The translations under genes were made by a program, and so were the position numbers. Shown piece by piece: positions 53,636 to 64,000 of a stretch of DNA of 64,000 bases. The stretch spans positions 2,526,501-2,590,500 of the forward strand of contig CAJQUW010001043.1 of the NCBI GenBank assembly GCA_907163375.1. The letters run 5' to 3'. The notes under the pieces were generated by a model. It worked only from the letters and a program-made list of their open reading frames with translations. It was not told the DNA's origin and made no database searches. The stretch comes from Prostheceraeus crozeri (taxonomy: Eukaryota > Platyhelminthes > Polycladida > Euryleptidae). Each line of letters starts with the position of its first letter. Position 1 is the stretch's first letter.

Positions 53636-56600
53636 GAATTACCATTTTCATAGTGTCGTCAAAATGGCATGTAATTCCATTCCCATCACACTTTCTTCCT
53701 GTGAAAAAGTAGATGAATGATCCCATTCGCAACTGTCTCGAAACTCAGCGACTCATTGAGTGTATCTGTCATAATTCAAAGATAAGTAACTTCCATATCG
53801 ATTAACAAATTTTAACATTGATTTTAGCTAGAATTTCGGTTGATCTAGCAATATGCAACACTGCCATTATCTACATCTGCAAATGCACGAAAGTTGAGCA
53901 GTATTCAGCGAAACCTTGCTTTCAAACTACGACAGAAACTGATGCGACGTTTTTTCCTTTGCAACGATAGTCAAGACAATAACATGTAGATGTTCTACAA
54001 TTTGGCTGCCGTACTGATTTGACAGTAATCCATTGAGTTCGACTACAACTGCACTGCACTGAATATCTAGTTACAGGAGCTAAGCCAGTCACTGCAACCG
54101 CGTCGAATACACCTCCAGGTTCAGATGTACTCGAATAATAACGGTGGAATTTAAGGCATAAATGCGAGCTGAACCATTAATTAAAATGATTTGGATTCTT
54201 GAATGAAATTGTTGCCTTCAGTAAATAAGTGATTGTAACGATGGATTTTATTCACACATAACATTCTCATTGCAGGATTATTTTCACTGTAGTTCATTTG
54301 TAGCTAAACATGTCTCATGAAATCAATGCTGACAGTCCCCAGTGAGAATCTCCCGTGAGAGTTGAATATCAAGTATGAGAAGAAGAATATCATTCCCTCA
54401 TCTACGCATTAATAGCATTAAAATATGATTTAAGTTCGATTCGGATATCCTTTCACATGTACACTAGCCATATAACGTCATAGACATAAATCCAAATAGA
54501 CACACGATCGTCGAAATCTGACTCGCCGCTAAAGGAGTCGATTTCAATTTCTGATGCGGCTTGAGGTCGTAAACAAACATCTGTACTCCGCACACGTCAT
54601 GAGTATTTATATCACTGTATGACAAAGCTCATGATAATCATAAATAATACAGCTGAAATGATTTAATATACAAATGATAAGACGATATGTTTTATGCAAC
54701 AATTAAGACAAATTTCATACATCTGATAGCGATGAAACGTCAAGCATATTTGCCATAAATTCTTAGAGCAACTTTTGCCAATCTTACACAGTGCCAACCT
54801 CTCAGTGTTACTGGTTGGACTGCATTGGCATGGTTTAGCGGTACTTAATGCAACTTATATAGAGATTTCTGAAAATACATGTAAGTTACATATTGATAGC
54901 TTCTATATTAGCTATAGATCATGGACAAAATCACAGTAACTGCATCCAAGTGAAAATGGATGTACGTAGTGAGGCATAATAACCTATTCATTTTGTGACT
55001 TGGGATTCACTTTTAGAAGGAAAAAGCAGACGGTGTTACTTACATAGCTATAATGAGTAGTACTTTAAAGCTTGATACAGCTTGGGTTGCTTATCTGAAA
55101 TATGTAGAAACTAAAAGTCAAAAAAATTAGAGTTGCAGCTATCATAGTTTTGGATAAATATCAAAATATGTGTGTGGGCAATTTTGATTTAAGGGGTAAG
55201 TGCAAGTACCTAAAGACGACCGAGCAAATAAGCATGCAAAATGTAATTTGACAGAATTGAACCGTTTATCTGATGGAGGTAGCTTCCTAAGACGGGAATC
55301 ACTGTGCCATGAAATAAATAACACATCAACGCTGATTTTTGCATGAATTGATGTTCTAACATGTTATTGCATCACTCTGTTAGTGAACAGTATCATTGAA
55401 AAAAACTTAATGCATAGCGGCAAGACGACATGTTCTATAAAAGAACTACTCAAATTCTACTCAAATTCAGCATGTTCTTCGAAATGCAGGGTTATCTCAA
55501 GGAAAGCATGTGTTTGCACTTGAATTATATTTTGTGGATAGTTTCTTGAATGCAGTAAGTAGCGTTACTTTATAAGAGGACAACGTAGAGAAAGTAGAGA
55601 AGTCTGCTACTTGAAAGATGTTCTGAGTACACCTGAGGTGGCGTGCAGAAAGCCAAAGCAACACGATGAGGGGATAAAATAAATCGAAATTGAGAAAATA
55701 AGCAACAGTAGAAACATCCACGCTAAGAATCAATAAGGCTAAAAGCGACAAACCTCGGATTTTCAGAGCCTTCTATTGTCGCCGATCTAACTGTTGATAT
55801 ACTGATTTGTGTACCTGAAGATGTATGCGATGAATAAGTGATATCGATAGGTGCATAGGCTATGTGAATGGTCATTGAAACACAAAAACAGATGGTTGCC
55901 TGGAAGCTCATATGACTGGAGATTTTCATTGTGATAAAATGAAGCATTATAAAATCAATCAGAAGTCACGTATGATGCGGTTATCATAAAAGATGTGATA
56001 TGAACGTATAGCATAGACAAGAAAGCTTCCATGGAATGACGATCTTATCTATAATGCAATGCCTGCTGGAATCAGATAAACGAAAAACATCTGATCGAAT
56101 TTATCATCATGAATTAGAGGTTCACTATCAGCTAAGAATGAATCAAATACTGAAATATCATGCTTCTCACAAAATCATCAATACAACTTCAGATGAGACA
56201 ATCTGGCATGCTTTGGAAATAGTATGGCTGTCAACAGTTCTACAATTCTGTTTTCAGCTAAATTTTCAATTCTACTCAGTCGTAAGATGTAATTTGCACT
56301 GCTCCTCACAAGCCGAAAGAGTGAGTTGTGTATATTGTGTGATAAACAACACTTTTCAGTTATCGAATGACGGTTACTATCCTCCGCCATAATATTTGAT
56401 TAAGGAACCAAAAGCTAGCACAACTCACTCGCGCAATTTGTGCAACCCAATTCTCTAGTGCAAAATGAAAGACGTCAGTTTAAATAAAAACACGAGGATC
56501 AGAATGAGTAGCGATTGGAAAAAAATCAATTGCAATTACACTGTACTGTACATTTATGCACTGACATGCTAAATTTCATACATAGAGCAATGTCTCACAG

Positions 56601-57939
56601 ACAAGATATCTGAAATTTACAAAAATGACAGTCACTGCTCACTAGCTACCAAGGTAAGCATGACAGCATCTGCGAAATGAATATCGTAACCAAGTTGTGT
56701 GATGTGATGTGCCATTTCGATATTAAGGTTACATACAATTCTTCCTTTCTAGGAAACCGAAGCGCGCGCAGATGAATCTAATTCTGTGATCGTAACATTC
56801 TTCTATTATCAATAATGACGTGATAATCTCTGTACGTGCACTTCTTATGAAATTTATAGCTTTCACGCTCTGAGCAGCGACAGCTAGCGAGACCCTCATT
56901 AGGGTCAACGTAATTCTATAGATTAAATGCGATTTCTCGAGACCAATTTCAGGCATCTGAAAAAGAGATAAAATTGCGGCAATTCTTACCACAAACCCCA
57001 TCGACCTTACAGAATATTGCCCTCTTGAATGCAACTGGTTAATTATTTTCACAATTTACTATCTTGTTGTTGAGAAGATCTGGAAACACAACTTAAAAAT
57101 CAATCTGAATAAATATCCTTTGTAGATATTCAAGGCACCATCTGCATGCAAGTGCCTAGCAGCAGATTATCAGCGAAACGAATACTTTATGTACATGTAG
57201 AATACTATCCAAAATCCAACAAACTCACATTGTTCAAGAAGTTACAAAGATACAATTTTCGAACCTCTTGAGGTATTTTCAATTAATATAATACATGATA
57301 AGTTGAACAATTACCTAAATTGCTGTTCTAAATTGCTTTTTTTTCCAAGAAAATCCAATTGACAAGATAACAGAATTGAATATTACTTCATTCCTACGTA
57401 TTGCAGTGTAATACACGATCAAAATCAATTTAACTACATCATCCTAGCAAAGCTGCACGACTTGACTGAACAAATGGTAAATAGGCCTACTGGTAATATG
57501 GAGGAAATTATCTACGGTTATCGAATTCCGTTAGGAAAACATCTGAAGTCATTATGGAGTAAAGAAGATAGCGACCAAGCAAATAAATATTATAAAAATG
57601 TAATTCGACTAGGGGTCGTATTACTGGCATTTTCTATTTTTCAGAAATATCGAAAATCGGTTTTACGATTTCCAAATAAGGTTTATTTTCTGTTGTGCTT
57701 CTATTGTGTAATTATGCTGAACAAATAATGCTAAGGAAATGAAAAGAGCTATAGAGCCGAGAACACTTCAAAATTACAACACGAATCAATCGGCTATGTT
57801 GCAATATCTTCACACTCCTATGCTCGACAAGAGAGCTGTTGTGCAGACCTACTGTTTCGAATACTGAATAAGAGATTGAATTTTACAAACGAAGAGGATA
57901 ATCCACTAATTTCCGATCGATCGTCGATCTTCTGAAGAA
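53636..57939. other. Intronic sequence, nothing recognised
   Basis: This is about 4.3 kb of the ERK intron. Open frames up to about 118 codons (56,036-56,392) have no recognisable domain and intron-like composition. No repeat ends were seen. Confidence 0.45.
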
Positions 57940-58453
57940 ACAGAAAATATGAAGATATCATCTCAAGCGATGAAGACAATGAATATCTGGAAAAAAGCAA
58001 TGTCAGAATCGTTGCACAAAAATTCATCGGAAGATGATGGTGCAGATTTCAGTTCAATCATATCAAGAGAAACTTCATCTGCAGATCAGAGTAGTAAGTT
58101 CGAATTTCATCTTCAACTTTTACAATTGCCTCCGCAACATTCCATCCACTTCAATCGAGGCGGAGAGTGTTTTCCACTATTGGCTTGGCTTCCCAACCTG
58201 CTGTCAGACAAAGCACTGACATGCGTTGTGGCTCATTCGCTGAAACCTTTGTAATAGACGACTGTGACTACTTTTAACATAACGTATTCATACACCTAAT
58301 ACATTCGCTGCCTTAAACAAGATCTGTTCGACGAAAACGTATGTTATAGATAGCTTTTCGTGTTTTCATTTTACAGCCGGTAATACAGGTTTTATCATTG
58401 CTCAAATACCGAAATACTGGTTTTGTGAAGGTGGTCCGGTATTGCGAACCCTA
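57940..58453 (+). mobile_element. Degraded hAT right-end remnant
   Basis: A worn dimerisation domain is recognisable (IPSTSIEAESVF preceded by an acidic Ser-rich stretch), followed at 58,436-58,453 by a hAT-like tip, CCGGTATTGCGAACCCTA. Subterminal ACCGAAATACTGG/ACCGG words precede the tip. The left end was not found. The frame changes after SVF. Confidence 0.5.
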
Positions 58454-58633
58454 AATCGTTCGCGGAGCCTAAACGTCGCTCTTGGTGGTAGCTTCCCAAG
58501 ACGGTAATAGTCACTAAGCTATGAGAGACATGCTACCGTTTACTTGAGCCTGCCGTATTTATGTAGTGACGTTCTGGCACACGATCACATCCACAATTTT
58601 GGTCAGATGTTGTACAGTAATAAACAAATTCCG

Positions 58634-59195
58634 AATTAATTACTTACTTACTCTTACTCCACGTTCATTTCTCTTCTTCCCCATGCTTGAGGTTCGGACA
58701 CTGGGGTTGTGTCGGTTGTCGGGATGGATACGGCTTCTCCATTCTGGTCGGTCTTGCGTCGATTGAGGGTCCAGATGCAGGAGCTCAAGGTATCTATTGA
58801 CACTGTGCCACCATCTCTTCCTCTGGCCACCTCTGATGTTCGGTCCAGCCACTTCGTAACTTAGTACTCTCTTTGACCACTTCCAGTCCGGCATCCGTTG
58901 AAGGTGACCAAACCAGCTCAAGCGATTTTGTCGCATGACTGATTCCAGGTCATGCAGATGGAGCATGCCTCTCAGTTCGCGCATGGAGCGGCGTTCAAAA
59001 AGTTTGATGAAACAGATCCATCGGATCATAGCGTTCTCATTTCTTGCCAGGCGAGTGAGGTCATCAACTTTTATGGACCATGTCTCCGACGCATGCAGTT
59101 AGACACTCCTGATACAGGCATTGTACATCTGACCACTGCGTTTCAGCGAGACATTCTTGTTGGTAAGGGCAGGTAAAAGATCTTGGAAATTCTTC
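58634..59195 (-). mobile_element. 5'-truncated LINE (non-LTR retrotransposon), RT C-terminus
   Basis: The minus strand encodes the end of a LINE reverse transcriptase: NVSLKRSGQMYNACIRSV, then NENAMIRWICFIKLFERRSM, RLSWFGHLQRMPDWKWSKRV, LSYEVAGPNIRGGQRKRWWH and LLHLDPQSTQDRPEWRSRI. A stop interrupts the first part (about 59,102). After the terminal stop comes a short TAAGTAAG tail (58,636-58,655), the usual LINE 3' end. The truncated 5' side is typical. The clade is not certain. Confidence 0.85.
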
Positions 59196-60818
59196 CAAAC
59201 GCTTATTACACGAGATGTAATAGCCTCACAACAACCTCAAGAATTACCTAGTATATCGACCAGGTAACAGAATTCATCAACTACTTCAATGGAGTTTTCG
59301 ACTATATTTATTATATTTCATCAATCAATTTGCTTTGTTCTTCGATTCCCGTTGTAGGATGGATCATGATTTCCAAGTGCTCTTATAGAGAGCAGACAGT
59401 AAATATCACATATAGTGCATTTCATTGATGCAGCATCAATCATCGATTAATGAGAAGTGCACTGGTTAAAGCATCTAGACAATTCTCACATGCGAATTAA
59501 ATATTTGGAATATACAGCAGTCAATTTGTAAATCAAATTGAAAACCGTTTCGATCAAAGAGCCAACAACAAGTTATTGTTTGAACGATATATAATTGAAT
59601 GTTACAAATCAATTACTTAAAATGCCAGTTTTGCGTGATCGAATGCAACGATAGAAACAGGCGGCAAATGTGTTAATGAATGAATGACACCTGGACACGG
59701 CTAGGAGTTTCATAACGTCAGTCTCATTGCAGATGATAAACACCAGTGACAACAGCTGATCAAGTGAATCAACGGCAACGAGTCCATGACACATCCTATA
59801 CGCAACAATGTGTTGCAAGCCGATAAGGGAATCGGCTGTAAGATGAAGGCACGGAATCCGAAATGTGCAAATTATGGAGGGAGGTAGCTAGATTCAAAAA
59901 AGATCGTTATCAAATGTCCTAAAAAATATCTGACAGAAGCATGATGAAATATGGTTCATAAATTGTGATTACAGATGGGGAAAAGGAGAAAATCTGGAAC
60001 TTACAGAGAAAAAGACAGAGAAAAGTGTCATAGAACGTTTGTTGATTGAGCACTGTGACTGAGTAATTTGCATATAGTGGCGGTAGGGCTGGAGAGAGCG
60101 AGGGGGAAGTTGTTGCTTTGCTCAACAGTATTCGTTGACGCTCCAAAAATGGTGCACTGAGAAAATGCGCTGTCAGTGATTCCATGAGAAAATTCTCCCA
60201 ACATTTCTGCTTACTTCCTCAAATGCTCCTTTGTTCGGTTTGTATTGCTTGCCGCACTGCACATCTTAGTCATTCACTCATTCGAGTATGAATTAAGCTA
60301 TCGAGCGGGATGTCGCACTGAATAAAGCTACGTTGTACTCGAAGACACTTTCCCTTTCTTTCATGATAGGATAAACGGGTACGTGGAGGACTCTGCCTCT
60401 TCTCAGTACCTCTTTGTCGTGGAAGCTTGTTGACTTACATGTATCTAACAAAAACCCGAAAGTTGTGAAAGTTGTGGTCTTGCACTCTCTATAATGTGGA
60501 AAGAATGGTATGAGCATGCAATGCAGATGCGAAATGAATAGATCATAGAAATCCGAATTTCTCCTTAAAGGGACTATAATGGACAACAACTGTTTGCTGA
60601 CGGTAATTTCAACTGCTCGGGTAGGCGCCGATGTACGAGTATGTGTATATCAATATTACTGGACCTTAAGAAAAATAAATTGCCTGCAATGACGGAAGAT
60701 TCTTGCAGAAAGACGTTCTTTTATCAAAATATTGCAGATTGTCGCATTGCCATGGATATAATCATTAACAACAATGAAATTAAATAAACGATAGATCAAA
60801 TTGCCATGCAAAAGATGT
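59196..60818. other. Intronic sequence, nothing recognised
   Basis: This is about 1.6 kb of the ERK intron with no supported gene or repeat. Confidence 0.5.
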
Positions 60819-60891
60819 GCGGCTGGTAGGATTCGAACCTACGATCAAGGTTAACTAGACCTGTGCTCTAACTAACTGAGCTACGAGCCAC
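60819..60891 (-). tRNA. tRNA-Thr(AGT)-like sequence, probably a pseudogene
   Basis: The 73-base minus-strand sequence folds as a tRNA: acceptor GTGGCTC with CAGCCGC, D arm GCTC/GAGC, anticodon loop CTAGTTA (anticodon AGT), and T arm GTAGG-TTCGAAT-CCTAC. The B box GGTTCGAATCC is perfect. Weak points are a C-C mismatch at the seventh acceptor pair, a C-T mismatch at the top of the anticodon stem, a T following the anticodon where a purine is normal, and one extra base before the D arm. No SINE body is evident after it. It could be a retained tRNA gene or a decayed copy. Confidence 0.6.

Positions 60892-64000
<3,109 letters not shown>

Noticed and set aside
56036-56392. 118-codon open frame on the plus strand
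   Set aside because: No recognisable motif, and another frame is open on the opposite strand; chance length in AT-rich DNA cannot be excluded.

Overview
The window is animal genomic DNA, roughly 35-40% GC by eye. It has split protein genes with GT-AG introns, tRNA-derived SINEs, a degraded Ty3/Gypsy fossil and many cut-and-paste DNA transposons. The host MAP kinase and the transposon mix fit a marine invertebrate, but I cannot name the species. No prokaryotic operon, CRISPR array or rRNA is visible.

Layout. (1) About 0.2-4.8 kb, plus strand: an uncharacterised multi-exon host gene whose C-terminal half resembles the large animal family often labelled sterile alpha motif domain-containing protein 3-like. 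A diverged tandem repeat of about 97 bp follows it. (2) 6.0-18.8 kb: stacked transposons. A 5'-truncated Gypsy fossil (6,049-15,054) is split by a 6.6 kb TA-flanked DNA element (7,084-13,716), which itself holds a fold-back element and a non-autonomous hAT. The Gypsy LTR abuts a hAT fragment (15,055-18,770) that was invaded by a Tigger/pogo element whose protein ends in a PHD finger. (3) 20.9-63.5 kb, minus strand: the last three coding exons of an ERK1/2-type MAP kinase (63,305-63,509; 24,003-24,082; 20,868-21,179). The upstream exons lie beyond the right edge. The intron between the first two is about 39 kb and holds most of the other transposons.

Inside that intron are two notable nests. 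At 36,580-42,375 a hAT-type element with GGAATT-rich ends carries, one inside another, a reversed copy of itself, a second hAT that contains mariner transposase pieces, and a palindromic fold-back element. At 46,475-53,631 a piggyBac element holds four later insertions: a MITE, a hAT remnant, an IS630-like element and a non-autonomous hAT. Subtracting these leaves a normal core of about 2.6 kb. Most insertions are supported by target-site duplications read directly from the sequence. Further items are a Tc1 copy, Penelope-like and LINE fragments, two SINE families, several palindromic MITEs and one tRNA-Thr-like sequence.

The two host genes have no evident functional link. The candidates for something undescribed are the 6.6 kb TA-flanked element with 21-bp subterminal repeats, the fold-back family with a TAT target duplication, the Tigger-PHD fusion, and an IS630-like element with an unusually short spacing between its last two catalytic residues.
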